From contig NW_021167080.1 in NCBI RefSeq assembly GCF_003711515.1, forward strand, positions 965,200 to 1,029,199: 64,000 bases of DNA, written 5' to 3'. The DNA is from Sodiomyces alkalinus F11. Lineage: Eukaryota; Ascomycota; Sordariomycetes; Glomerellales; Plectosphaerellaceae. This document shows, one piece after another, positions 34,030 through 45,171 of the stretch (position 1 is its first letter; the number at the start of each line of letters is the position of its first letter). The notes under the pieces are model-generated. The model did not search any database. It was given only the letters and a program-made list of their open reading frames with translations, and had not been told where the DNA came from. The position numbers and the translations under genes were made by a program.

Positions 34030-37000
34030 AAGAGATCTAAATCCGCCCTATTTAACCGTTTAATGTAATTCCGTCTTAATTAGTTTCTTGATCCTGATTA
34101 GCCGGATCTGCTTAATCGGATCTATATCCATCGGATCTACTACGCCCTCGGAGGCCTTTATAGTCGCTACGGCCGTGGCTTTAGCGCGTTTAATGTTTTC
34201 GTGTAACCGTTTAGACTACTCGATACAATCTTTTTAATCCGTTAAATTAAGCTATTACTATAGTCTTTTAATCCCCGCCTCCAGTAATATCTTTATTAAA
34301 CCATCCGCGATTATCTCCTTCGTAGTAACGTACGTAACCTTAAAGAGACCTTATTATACTAACTAGCGCGCCTACTAGTTATATATATCGACATGCCGTA
34401 GCTCTATCCGTCGGCGTTATACCTTCTTATTAATAAGGTTAATAGTCTATTAATTATCGTAGTATAGCTATAGTTACTATTAGTCTAACCGAAGCTCTAA
34501 ATCCCTTAATATTCGGCTAACGAATAACGTCTCTTTAGCGGCCTCTATAAGAGCGAGTAGTTCCGATTCTATTAACGACGTTATAACCGTCGGTTACTTA
34601 CCCGCCTTCTAGTTAATGGTTCCCCCAAAGAGCTTTATCGTATATCCTTATAAACTTTTACGGTCTGGATTATCCTTAAAGGACGCGTCGCTTACTATCA
34701 GGAAAAGCCTATCCCCGCCGAATTCCAGGTAGTAGTGTCTTATATAGTATAGGAATAGTAGCACTTATTAAGCCCTTTTAAGATAGTTAGAGGAGGGATT
34801 AATATTATATTAGGAAAGCTTCGAATAGGCGAACGCGATATCGGGTCTTATCACGATAGCGGCGTATAGGATAGAACCGATTATACCCTAGTACTAGCGG
34901 ACCTCGGGAATTAACGCGCGGGTGCCGTCGCGGAGTATTACCGGCTCCGTAGATAATAGGACCTTTAATGGTTTTCGGCAGAGTATATCTACGTAGTATT
35001 TAACCGCGATCTTCTCTATATAGGAGGATTATAATAGCTATAGTCTATAAGTGGCTCTATCCCTTAGGATCTTAATTCCCAGGAACTAACGGATTTCTTC
35101 GCCTCTTAATAATCTATAGCTTTGCTTAAGGGCGGCCTTAAGGTTATCGGCGTTAGTCTTACCGTCTTTATAGTATATAAGTCCGATATCGTCGACGTAG
35201 AAAAATAGGACTAAACCGTCGCGGATTATAATATAGGGGTTATTAGGTATAGGCGTGAATCCTAACCTCTATAGCGTGCCGCTGAATTCCTTTTACTATA
35301 GCAGTGGCGATATCCTTAAGCCGAAACGGGCTTTCCGTAGTAGTAGTACCTTGCCTAGTACTTGATAGCCTTACGGTATCTTTATAAATACCTCTTCTTT
35401 AAGGCTAGCGTTAATAAACGCGTTAATAGCATTAAACTGCCTTATCTCTAGGCTAAATCGGGCGGCGATCGCTATTAATATACGGAAGGACTATAAGGCT
35501 AGCGTTATGGCGTACTTATCTTTAGTCTCTAACTGTTTTTATTAATCCCCTCAGACTATAAGGCGTGCTTTATACTTAAGAAGGGTGCCCTCCTTATTAA
35601 ATTTATAGGTGTATACCTATTTATAGGTAAGGACTTATTACTTATTAGCCTAATTACTACCCACCGCCTACTAGTAGTCTATCTATTAATACCCCTTAAG
35701 GTATTCCCCCTTAGCCTATAACCACCGCTCCCGTAGTGGGTGAACGCGTATATCGCAGTAGTAGTTTAGTAGAGGCGGGAGATCCTCGCGGGTTATATAC
35801 GATAGCGATAGCGGCTAAGAGGTATAAGGGGAATTTATAGCACCGATATTATCGTTAATAGCTTACTTCCTCGCGCGTATAGGGTTATAAGTCCTTCTAA
35901 TATTAAAGAACGCCTTCTAGGCGTTTTCGTTCTACACCTTCTTAGTCTTATAGATACTTACGGTAGATAGGCGCGCGGGTCATAGGCGCGTAGCCGATAA
36001 GCACCCCCTAAGGGTATCCCCGGCTATCCGTTAGTGGTTATCGTGTTCTTCCACCTTAACGCCCCTAACCACCGCTAACGCTATAAGCAACGCGCGCGCG
36101 GGATCTTCCGGGAATATTAAAGGCGTGGGAAACGGTTTAAACCTCGTAGTGGTAAACGGTAAAGTATCCGTAATAATAGCGGTAGCCTCTCCCGTAGTAA
36201 TAGCGGTAGTATAGTCTTCTCCTATAATAATAGTAGTATCCGTAATAATAGCGGTACCCGTAATAATAGCGGTACCCGTAATAATAGCGGTAATATAGTC
36301 TATAATAATAGTAGTAGCCTCTCCCGTAATAATAGGGGTAGTGTAAGAGTTACGAGATTCTAAATCTATAGCCTAGGTATTAGGCTATGGATGTAAAACC
36401 TGGTCTATAGTAATAGTAATAGTCTCTCTTATAGTAATAGCGACGGCCTTACCTTTATCCGTAGTAATAGCGGTAGCGTCGCCTTTACCCGTAGTAATAG
36501 CGGTAGCGTCGCCTTTACCCGTAGTAATAGCGGTAGCGTCGCCTTTACCCGTAGTAATAGCGGTAGCGTTAAAGTCTTCCGACTTAAGATCTAATACGTC
36601 TATAGCTATACCCCTTAATAGTAGCCTATTCGCGGTCTTATTAGATTAGATAATACGGATAGATTATAGGCGTTCCCCGATTTCCTTAGCGGAAGCTATA
36701 GCTTACAGCGTTTTAATCCTACCGTCGAATATCTCGTCTTCGTTAAAGACTACGTCTCTCGTAGTAATAATATCCGTTAGGTATAGTAGCTAAATACGGA
36801 AGCTATTCGAGGATTAGTATCCGACGTAATAACTAATCTATACCTTCGGTTCTAACCTTTATAGGCGGTTTCTTTTAGCTTAGGTATCGCGCGTTTTTAT
36901 AAAGGCTTTATAGTCGTAAGCTTATAGGTACGTAAGGTTAGGTTAACGGCCGTGTAGGCCTTTATATAGTATTCGCTAGTCGTTAATATATTATAGCGTC

Positions 37001-39600
37001 CTATTATATAAATACACTGTAGTCTTAAAGATCTTCGGCTAGATAGATATAGGCAGATTAGTTCTAATCCTTATAGCCCTCGCCCTTCTCTTAACTATAC
37101 CTTTAATCGGTTCTATAACGCCGTTTTAATCCTATAAATATAATACTAACGGCTAGCCTTCTACCCCCTTAGCAGCGAGGAATGTAACGATGTCCAGATA
37201 CTAAAATATCTCGGAATCGGCTTATAGGATATTTAGCCGGATATCGAATTAGGTCTTAAGCAGGGTAAAAACGTCTTTTAACGCGGATAGGATAAAGCCT
37301 TAGTCTTTTTTCTATAAGTAGTAATCCTACGTATAACCTATATATACGTCTATAACGAATATAATAGACTTATATTAGACGCCTGCTAACGGCTCCGCCT
37401 TTTCTAGATCGTGAAAATTAATAGCCAGGGCCTCTCCGGGCTTTAACGGGTAAAAGGATAGTATCCGCCGGATCTATATAGGCACTCACGATCACCCACA
37501 CGCGTTATAGTCTATTATATAAGGTCCCTTTATCTTCACCCCCTAAGTAGCGTCGACGATCTTCGCGAGAGTATCGGTGCTATAGTAGCCGAGGCGTTTA
37601 TACCACCGTTATACCGTGGTCTTCTACCGTTACCGCGGTTATCGTAATCTCCCCTACGGGTTATTACGCGGGTGCCTTACTAAGACCGCGAACGCAGTGG
37701 CGGCTATAGCTTCCGCGCGCTCGATTATATATTAGCCGTGGATATCTAGTAGCTTATAGATAGGCCGGTCGTCGGCGGAGCTAATAATAGTATCGTTTAC
37801 GGTATCCTAGTAATAACCTTATAGGCGTAGCTAGTATTCCGAGACGATATTAGTAACGAATTCCTTATAGTATACGATATTATAGAGGCGTAATAGCCTC
37901 TTTGTGCCCGATAGAGATTATATACGTAGCTTAATGTCTCCGTATCCGAGGATAGGAGCCTTATAAGTACCTACCTAAATGGATAAGGATAAAGTATCCG
38001 TGGGTAGTCTAACGGCCGTAAAATAGCCTTAATTATTAAAGATATAGATTAACGATCCTGAATCTAGGATCGCGTAGTATAATAACGCTCTGGCTTAGTT
38101 AATAGAAAGGGATACCCCCTATTCTTATTATAATCTTAATGGTATCGTTATACGATAACGCGCTACCCCTTACATTAGGTAGGCTCCTAGTCCCGTCGCG
38201 GTAATAGACAGGTCTTTATAAACTATTATAGTAGTAGGCGTAGTATTATAGAGTTAATCTTCCTAGACCCCCTTTATCTTATTAGCGGTAGCAGCTACTA
38301 CTTCCCGCCTCTTCTATATCGCGGTGTCCACACGGCTTGTAAAACTATAGTTATATATCTTCTTTTCCGTAACCTTCGTAATATCCTCGCGGCTATACCA
38401 GGTATAAGGGCGTATATCCGGCTTTACGTACTAATAGGCGGCGGTAGTATAGGGATTCTTATATATCTTATAAGGCCTCCTTATTACGGGAGGGATAGCC
38501 TTTACGGATATATCGCTACGAGGGCGCTTCTTATTATCTTTATTATTAGTAGTATCCTTAGTATCGGTGAGGTTCTCGAGGGTGTTAAAGGTGCCTTTCC
38601 TGACTCTAGGCTTTATAGTAGAGGATTATAGGCTCTTTATATTACTAAGAACCGCTTATAAAGCCTTTACGAAGTTATTAATCGTTAGCTTATTTTCCGT
38701 AATCTTATCGTAGTTATTTATTAGGTAGTTATTATTCTATTCCTGGGTAATAGGTCTAATAGCTTTTAACGCGTCTTCCGCGTAATAGTCCGCGCTTAAT
38801 AGCTCTAAAACGCCTATATATTTATAGTGTATTATCGCTGTTTTCTAGCTTACTACCTAGGCGTCTATATTCTTAGGTATAGCCTTTATAGGCATAGTAT
38901 ATTATCGGTATATAACCAGGGTTTCCTTACAGAGGTCTATAGGTATTAGTCCTATATACGCATATAGGAGAGTAATCTAGGCCTATAGGTTATTTACGGT
39001 ATCGTTCTATAGCTAGGCTAGGAGGCTATATAACATGGTATAGACGGTCTTTTCGATATAGGAGTATACCTTATTAAACTCCTTCTACTACGCGTTATAG
39101 TCTGCCTTTTCTTCGCAGTATATGCGGCGATCTTATAGGTAGCGCGTATACCCCTTTTTAAAGAGGTCGTCGATAAATATAGGCGTCCTAGTCGGTGGTT
39201 CTTTCGTTATGGCTATAGCCTTCCGGCGGGCGGCTATCTTTTTCTTACCGGCGGCTATAGCCGCTATAGTAGCGGCCGTGGTAGCGGCGGTGTCCGTAGC
39301 ATTCTTATCGCCCTTTAGCGTGATAGTAGAAGACGGAGTAGCTATAACGGTAATGGCCGTGGCCTCCTCTACGTTAGGGTCCACGGCGAGGGCCTTATAC
39401 TTACGGATATTAGGTGGCGTGGACTTAAGAAGCAGGTAGGTATCGGCCTCCTTATCGCTTAGCTTTAGATTAAGATAGTTTTCCTAGTAGGAGGCAGATT
39501 TACCACGTACGGCGCGCTCGTACGTTACCTAATCCCTTTAGTTAATCAGGATAGTAGCGGCCGCCTTTTATTCGGCGTTAGATATATTAGAAGATATCTT
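34030..39600 (-). pseudogene. CopY gag-pol polyprotein
   Basis: Read right to left. Gag begins near 39600 (S-S-N-I-S-N-A-E). An open 83-codon stretch at 39133-39384 encodes an Ala/Thr/Lys-rich segment. Protease has A-I-L-D-S-G-S near 38060. The integrase region runs about 37700-37000 and shows S-T-D-T-L-A-K-I-V-D-A-T and a D-S-E-type core. An acid/Thr-rich linker with tandem repeats follows (36170-36570). RT has L-F-F-Y-V-D-D-I-G-L-I near 35165-35215. RNase H lies towards 34030. The order protease-integrase-RT is diagnostic of Copia. Confidence 0.85.
36170..36570 (-). repeat. Tandem repeats in the CopY integrase-RT linker
   Basis: At 36453-36570 a 30-base unit (CCTTTACCCGTAGTAATAGC then GGTAGCGTCG) occurs nearly four times, coding on the minus strand for a 10-residue repeat G-D-A-T-A-I-T-T-G-K. 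At 36170-36345 a related, shorter unit with GTAATAATAGCGGTA is repeated about eight times. Unit lengths in multiples of three kept the frame. The place, between integrase and RT, is a known variable linker in Copia polyproteins. Confidence 0.85.
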
Positions 39601-39874
39601 TACTAGCTTATCGTTTATCGGTTAGTCAACTAATAGGTAGGTTGATTAACCTCTTAATTACTCTGATTAGGTCGATCGTAGTTGTTTAAGAGTGCTTGTA
39701 TAAACGTGATTATTTCTTTATAGTGGAATAGGGGTAGCCTTATTAATATCTATTGTTTAGGCATTGTAAGCCGGGCTTATAACTATCGTACCTTAAAAAT
39801 ATACCACTACGCTAAAAGGGAATTCCTATATCTTATATATAGGGCTTATTTAAGTGCTTATATTCAATACGATA

Positions 39875-39983
39875 TATATAGGCCACTAAGTACGTGTAGG
39901 ATCGCATAGGCCTTCCTAGAGGGTCCGTGCTTCTTAGTCCCGGCCACTGCCGGGGACTATTCTACGGGCCATAGCCCGTAATA
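39875..39983 (-). repeat. Right (5') LTR of GypC, second part
   Basis: Matches 26745-26852 (TAGGC.ACTAAGTACGTGTAG through to GCCCGTAATA). Followed by AGTAC, the right duplication of GypC, after which LIN-1 continues. Confidence 0.85.
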
Positions 39984-40633
39984 AGTACTATGATAGTACC
40001 GATTAGCTCTTATCGCTATTACCTCCTTTAGGGGTATTAATACCGCTTTTAATATACTTAAGACCCTATTAGGCTAGTTAGATAATACCACTAGGGAGCC
40101 GTAGCGGGATTAAGGGGGAGCTACTTGTATAGTATTCTAGGATTAGATCTATCTTACCCTCTAAACGTCTTATCTAATAAGATAACTCCTATACCTTTAC
40201 CGATATAGTGCCGCCACGACTATAACCAGAAGGTAATACCCGGTTTAGAGCCTGCCTAAAAGACCGGGACGCTATCCTTAGGCGCTCTTTAGCCTATAAC
40301 TTATTAGCGTAGAACCGCTATAGCACCGAAGGGGGGCACCTATAGTAGCGATACCCGCACTATTAGCGGCCTTAGCCGCTATATATACCTAGTAGATATC
40401 TATAAGGCGTTACTACTGCTTTTTAGTAGCGGAGGGGACCTATCGAACTATTAGCTATATCCACCCTAATATATATATAATACTATTAGGGCACCGAGGC
40501 GACTTATATCCTTATATAGACGGCGACTATTAGTATACTAATAATAAGCCGCGCCTATTCCCGTGGTATTAGCGTAAGCTTTTATATTATCGGGGTAAAT
40601 ACCTAAACGCTTACTGTAATAAATATAAGTACC

Positions 40634-40636
<3 letters not shown>

Positions 40637-40666
<30 letters not shown>

Positions 40667-42529
40667 TTACTCCGCTATTCTAACTAATCTATTTATAGGA
40701 GCCTTTCTAGGCTATATAGTCCTTCTGGGTGGCTATAAAGGGGAAAACCCGGGTAAAACCCGGGGAAAACCTCGATACACTTCTTTAGGTGGAGAGGTGC
40801 CGCTACGGGGCCGATATAGCCCCGGTTTATCCCTATTACGTATCTGGATCTTACCTCTAGGCCGGTAGCTAATAGGAAGTATAGTAAGCTAGTAGTTATG
40901 TGGGTTAGCCTAGTCTAATCTCTATCGGTAAAACGGGGGCTATGGGGGCGCTACCGTGCTTCCGCTATACGGTAGCTACGGCTTTCCCTCCTTAGGCTCC
41001 CTACGTCCCTTAGGGATTATACCTTTATTCCTTCCGTTCGGTTAATAAAAAGAGTAAGAGAGGTAGGCGCCTCCTGCCTCCCTTAGGTGGGTTCCTGCTA
41101 TATCCGGCGGTAGGTAGGGGGAATAAGGCCTTACCCTATTATAAGAATTAGATAGTTAATATCCCCCAAGGCCTGTATACCTTAAACCTCCTTTTTCCTC
41201 CTATAACGCTAACGAGTTTATTATAGGTTTTCCCCGGTGTATTCCTATTTACGGTCTTATAGGTATATCGTTACGGCCTATACTAACTAGAGAACCCCTT
41301 TAGTTTTTCTCGTTATATTCCTATCCTATTTCGACTATAGGTATCTTATAGGTGGCGTCGCGGTGGCTTAGTGATATAGAGTTAACTAGGTAGTATAGTA
41401 TCGATTTATATATATAAATAAGCAATCTAAAGTGGTAGTATAGTATAAGTTCTCTTCGTGGTATAGCGGTGCCTTAGTGGCAGCGTGTTAATAGTCGTTG
41501 ATATCGTCTCCTAATAATACTAATACGAATAATAATAACCGCTACTACGAGCGCGGAATAGTTCGTGTTATGCCGTATATAGCCCGGTGATATCGGAGTA
41601 GTATTATAACGCTAATATAGGGTAGTTATATTCGTTATAGGAAGCGTTTAGATACTTACCCCGATAATATAGAAGCCTACGCTAATACCACGGGTATAGG
41701 CACGGCCTATTACTAGTATACTAATAGTCGCCGTCCCTATAAGGATATAAGTCGCCTTAATACTATAGTAGTGTTATATATACGTCGGGGTAGATATAGC
41801 TAATAGTTCGGTAAGTCCCCTCCGCTACTAAGAAGTAGTAGTAACGCCTTATAGATATCTATTAGGCATATATAGCGGTAAAGGCCGCTAGTAATGCGGG
41901 TATCGCTATTATAGGTATCCCCCTTCGGTACCGTGGCGGTTCCACGCTAATAAGCTATAGACTAAGGAGCGCCTAGGGACGGCGTCCTAGTCTTTTAGCC
42001 GGGCCCTAAACCGGGCGTTACCTTCCGGTCACGGTCGCGGCGGCACCGCGTTAGTAGAGGTATAGGAGTTACCTTATTAGAAGATAAGACGTTTAGAGGG
42101 TAAGATAGACCTTATCCTAGAATACCTTATAAGTAGCCCCCCCCCCCCGGTCCCGCTACGGCTCCTTAACGGTATTAGCTAACTGGTCTAGCAGGGTCTT
42201 AAGTATATTAAAAGCGGTATTAGTGCCTCCGAGGGAGGTAATAATAATAAGAGCTAATCGGTGTCGTAATAGTACCACGTCGATACCGTTAGGGTCCCGG
42301 CTTATAGGGCCCCTATCCTAATAATTAATTAGTCGTCGTGCTACCTTATCCCCGATATAGTCCCCCTTCGGTGTCGCGGGTGTCTTCGTAGGCCTCTATA
42401 ACTTTAAGGGCGAGGCGGAAGTCCTTAAGCCTCTTCCGTTATAGGAACCACCTTATAACTGCCCCGGCTTCCGTGTCGTGGTTTAGTGCGTCGTATAAAT
42501 CTCCTCTAGTCGTGAGTCGTCTCCCCACG
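40637..42529 (-). mobile_element. LIN-2: 5'-truncated LINE on the minus strand, inserted in LIN-1
   Basis: Same family as LIN-1, opposite orientation. Its 3' tail is (TTA)n on the plus strand, about 40634-40675. The body is the reverse complement of the LIN-1 3' region: 40677-41627 pairs with 42541-43500, and 41628-42285 pairs with 39989-40632. 42290-42525 is the reverse complement of LIN-1 26395-26640, the end of ORF2. The element stops there (5' truncation). TAAGTACCTTA (40626-40636) and TAACTACCTTA (42530-42540) are the target duplication, 11 bases. Confidence 0.88.
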
Positions 42530-43509
42530 TAACTACCTTATATTAGCGCTACGATACTACTCCGACGCCACTAAGGGCTATATGCGGTATAATATAAACT
42601 ATACCACGCTTATAGCGGTGGTTATTATTATTAGTATTAGTATTAGTAGGAGACGATATCTACGAGTATTAGCACGCTACTACTAAGACACCGCTACGCT
42701 ACGAAGAGAACTTATATTACGCTACTATTTTAGACTATTTATTTATATATATAAATCGCTACTATACTACCTAGTTAACCCTACGCTATTACGCCACCAC
42801 GACGTTACCTATAAGACACCTATAGTTAAAATATAATAGGAATATAACGAGAAAACTAAAAGGGTTTACTAGTTAGTATAGGCCGTAACGATATACCTAT
42901 AAGACTATAAGCGGGAAAAGACCGGGGAAAACCTATAATGAACTTATTAGCATTATAGGAGGAAGAGGGAGGAGTAAGGCATAAAGGCCTTAGGGGATAT
43001 TAACTATCTAATTCTTATAATAGGGTTAGGCCTTATCCCCCCTACCTACCGCCGGATATAGTAGGAACCTACCTTAGGGAGGTAAGAAGCGCCTGCCTCC
43101 CTTACTCTCTTTATTAACTAAACGGAAGGAGTAAAGGCATAATCCTTATGGGATATAGGGAGCCTAAGGAGGGGGAGCTATAGCTGCTGTATAGCGGAAG
43201 CACGGTAGCGCCCCTTTAGCCCCCGTCCTACTAATAGAGATTAGCCTAGGCTAACCCACCTAACTACTAGCCTGCTATACTTCCCGTTAGCCACCGGCCT
43301 AAAGGTAAGATCCAGATACGTAACAGGGATAAACCGGGGCTATATCGGCCCCGTAGCGGTACCTCTCCACCTAAAGAAGTGTATAGAGGTTTTCCCCGGG
43401 TTTTACCTGGGTTTTCCCCTTTATAAGCCACCCTAGAAGGACCGTATAGCCTAAAAAGGCTCCTATAGATAGATTAGTTAGGATAGCGGAGTAAGATTAA
43501 TAATAATAA

Positions 43510-44956
43510 AAGCTATATCTTTATATTAACTATAGGGGATTAAATAAGGTAACTATTAAGGATCGTACCCCCCTCCCCTTTATCCACGAAATCTTAGATC
43601 GGTTATTATCGGCGTAGTACTATACTAAGCTAGACCTTAAGGATATATACTATCGGCTTTATATACAGGTAGGTGATAAATAGAAGATAGCGTTCCGTAT
43701 AAAATACGACCACTACGAATACCTCATTATACTATTCGGTCTTACTAATACGCTAGCGAGCTTCTAAAGCTATATTAATTAAGCGTTAACGGGTCTTATC
43801 GATACTATCTATATAGTCTACCTCGATAATATTCTTATCTATAGTAAAGACCTAGCCACCCACTAAGTATACGTCCGCGAGGTCCTTACTAGACTTAGGT
43901 AGTAGTCCCTATATACTAACCCCGATAAGTATAAGTTTAAGACTAAAGATATAGAATTCCTCGGGTTTATCTATAGCCTAGATAGGGTACGTATAGACCT
44001 ATCCCGCGTTAAGGCTATCCGCGACTAGGAGCTTCCTAATGGTGTCAAGAAGATATAGGTCTTCCTAGGCTTTACGGGTTTTTATAGGCGCTTTATTAAG
44101 AACTACTCTAAAATGGTCGTGCCTCTTATAGACTATCTTAAAGAGGGCTATATAGAGGGCCCTATTAAGGGGTATACCGGGGTCCTTATACTCTCCTAGC
44201 AGGCCTAGGCCGTGGTCGAGGAAATAAAGTTATTATTTTAGAAAGCGCCCGTTTTACGGTATTTTAATCCTACTCTACCGATATATATTAAGCTAAACGC
44301 TTCTGCTTTTACTATTAGAGCTATTATTAGTTAGCTCGAGGATAGGCTATAAAGACCTATCGCGTTTATATCCCGTAAGCTTTATAGCGCTAAGCTTAAC
44401 TATAGCACGCCCGATTCCGAGCTTATAGCTATTATGGAGTCTTTTCGGACGTAGCTGCACTACGTGGCTTATAGTTAGAGCCCTATAATAGTCCTAATAG
44501 ACTATTGAAACCACCGTTACCTATTAGATAAGCCGAAGCTTACGGGGCAGTATACCCGCTAGCTTAAAGAATTAGCACCGTTTGATTTTAAGATCCGATA
44601 CCGCCCGGGGACGTTAAACCCCGCGGATAGGTTATCGAGAAAGCCCTAATATACGCCCTATAACCGTGCCCTGGTTACTAACCAGGCTGAGGCGGTAGAG
44701 TCTTTTTCGAAGCGTTTTATTATAGGGTATATCGGGAACCAGGGTAGTTCCTATACTATCTTAGTTTCTATTCCCGCTCTTAACTCCCCCTTACCAGAAA
44801 AGGTGGTAGAGGCGTAGACGGATAATCCCTTGTTAGAGTCCTTTTCGAGGCGTTTTATTTTAGGCTATATCGGGAATTAGCGTGGTTCCCGTAATAGCCC
44901 CGGTTATAATTTTCCCGCTCCTCCTACTTTATTAAAGGTAATTAAGATATAAGCGG
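43510..44956 (+). pseudogene. GypA-2 reverse transcriptase and RNase H (continued)
   Basis: RT core: Y-I-N-Y-R-G-L-N-K at about 43523, L-D-L-K-D near 43630, and V-Y-L-D-N-I-L-I-Y at about 43816-43842. The last reflects Y-L-D-D with the second Asp changed to Asn by a TG to TA change. RNase H is readable from about 44275 (I-K-L-N-A-S-A) to 44640 (P-A-D-R-L-S-R-K-P). The frame then enters a repeated segment at 44690 and is cut by GypB-2 at 44957. Confidence 0.85.
44690..44956 (+). repeat. Tandem peptide repeats between RNase H and integrase of GypA-2 (left part)
   Basis: Two degenerate units coding for about 40-50 residues each. Each has the order D-N-P, E-S-F-S-(K/R)-R-F-I, (I/L)-G-Y-I-G-N, then P-A-L or P-A-P-P and E-K-V-V-E-A. 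GypB-2 sits within the array, which continues at 52183-52530 with further units. The family's other copy in the window lacks this part, so copy number cannot be compared. Confidence 0.7.
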
Positions 44957-45171
44957 TGTTATGGGTTGACCCCGATATAGAGGATCCGGCTATACTCCGG
45001 ATCTTCCTCACTGCGCGCTTAGTTAACGGACCTATATCGCTAAGGTATCGCTACCTTATAGCTAGCCTAGCGCTATAGACTTTTCTCCTTTTTCCTTCTT
45101 CCTTCCTTAGTTCTAGATAATCTATTATTATGACCTTACTTAGTGCCACGACCTATAACTAGTCGTTTATA
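44957..45171 (+). repeat. 5' LTR of GypB-2
   Basis: 215 bases, start TGTTATGGGTTGACCCCG, end AGTCGTTTATA. It contains a CGGATCC-like palindromic block (GATCCGGCTATACTCCGGATC). It is one of the less altered GypB LTRs. Confidence 0.9.

Larger units (their letters stand above)
33630..39869 (-). mobile_element. CopY: Ty1/Copia element on the minus strand, inserted in the GypC LTR
   Basis: About 6.2 kb, bounded by the interrupted GypC LTR. Termini on the plus strand are TGTTG and CAATA, a TG...CA type end after RIP. The likely duplication is CGGTG (33625) and CGATA (39870-39874), with an extra TA before the LTR continues. Gag-pol is on the minus strand. I could not match the two terminal regions to each other as LTRs. 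The left 380 bases (33630-34010) keep many TG/CA, while the right end is strongly RIP-altered. Confidence 0.8.
26649..39983 (-). mobile_element. GypC: Ty3/Gypsy chromovirus on the minus strand, inserted in LIN-1
   Basis: LTRs are at 26649-26852 and 33533-33629 plus 39875-39983, the right one being split by CopY. AGTAC flanks both ends (26644-26648 and 39984-39988), a perfect 5-base duplication. Ten consecutive C (26855-26864) next to the left LTR form a G-run polypurine tract on the minus strand, so the left LTR is the 3' LTR. Own length is about 7.1 kb. pol is read on the minus strand from about 33450 to 28575, and an extra frame runs on the plus strand at 27900-28525. Confidence 0.9.
21638..43509 (+). 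mobile_element. LIN-1: Tad-like LINE (non-LTR retrotransposon), split by GypC and a second LINE
   Basis: Inserted in the GypA-2 RT gene with a 13-base duplication, AAGCTATATCTTT, at 21625-21637 and 43510-43522. It ends in a short (TAA)n tail just before the right duplication. Own sequence: 21638-26648, 39989-40636 and about 42541-43509, roughly 6.6 kb, full length or nearly so. ORF1 and ORF2 lie in the first part; the other two parts are a 3' non-coding region of about 1.6 kb. Duplication length, tail and ORF types all fit a LINE; the endonuclease is of the APE type. Confidence 0.88.

Noticed and set aside
36170..36570. CRISPR-like array from regular 30-base repeats
   Set aside because: Units are contiguous without spacers and keep a reading frame in a Copia polyprotein of a eukaryote.
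39989..43509. A large palindromic DNA transposon with long terminal inverted repeats
   Set aside because: The arms are explained by LIN-1 and LIN-2 3' regions in opposite orientation, with (TAA)n tails and an 11-base duplication.
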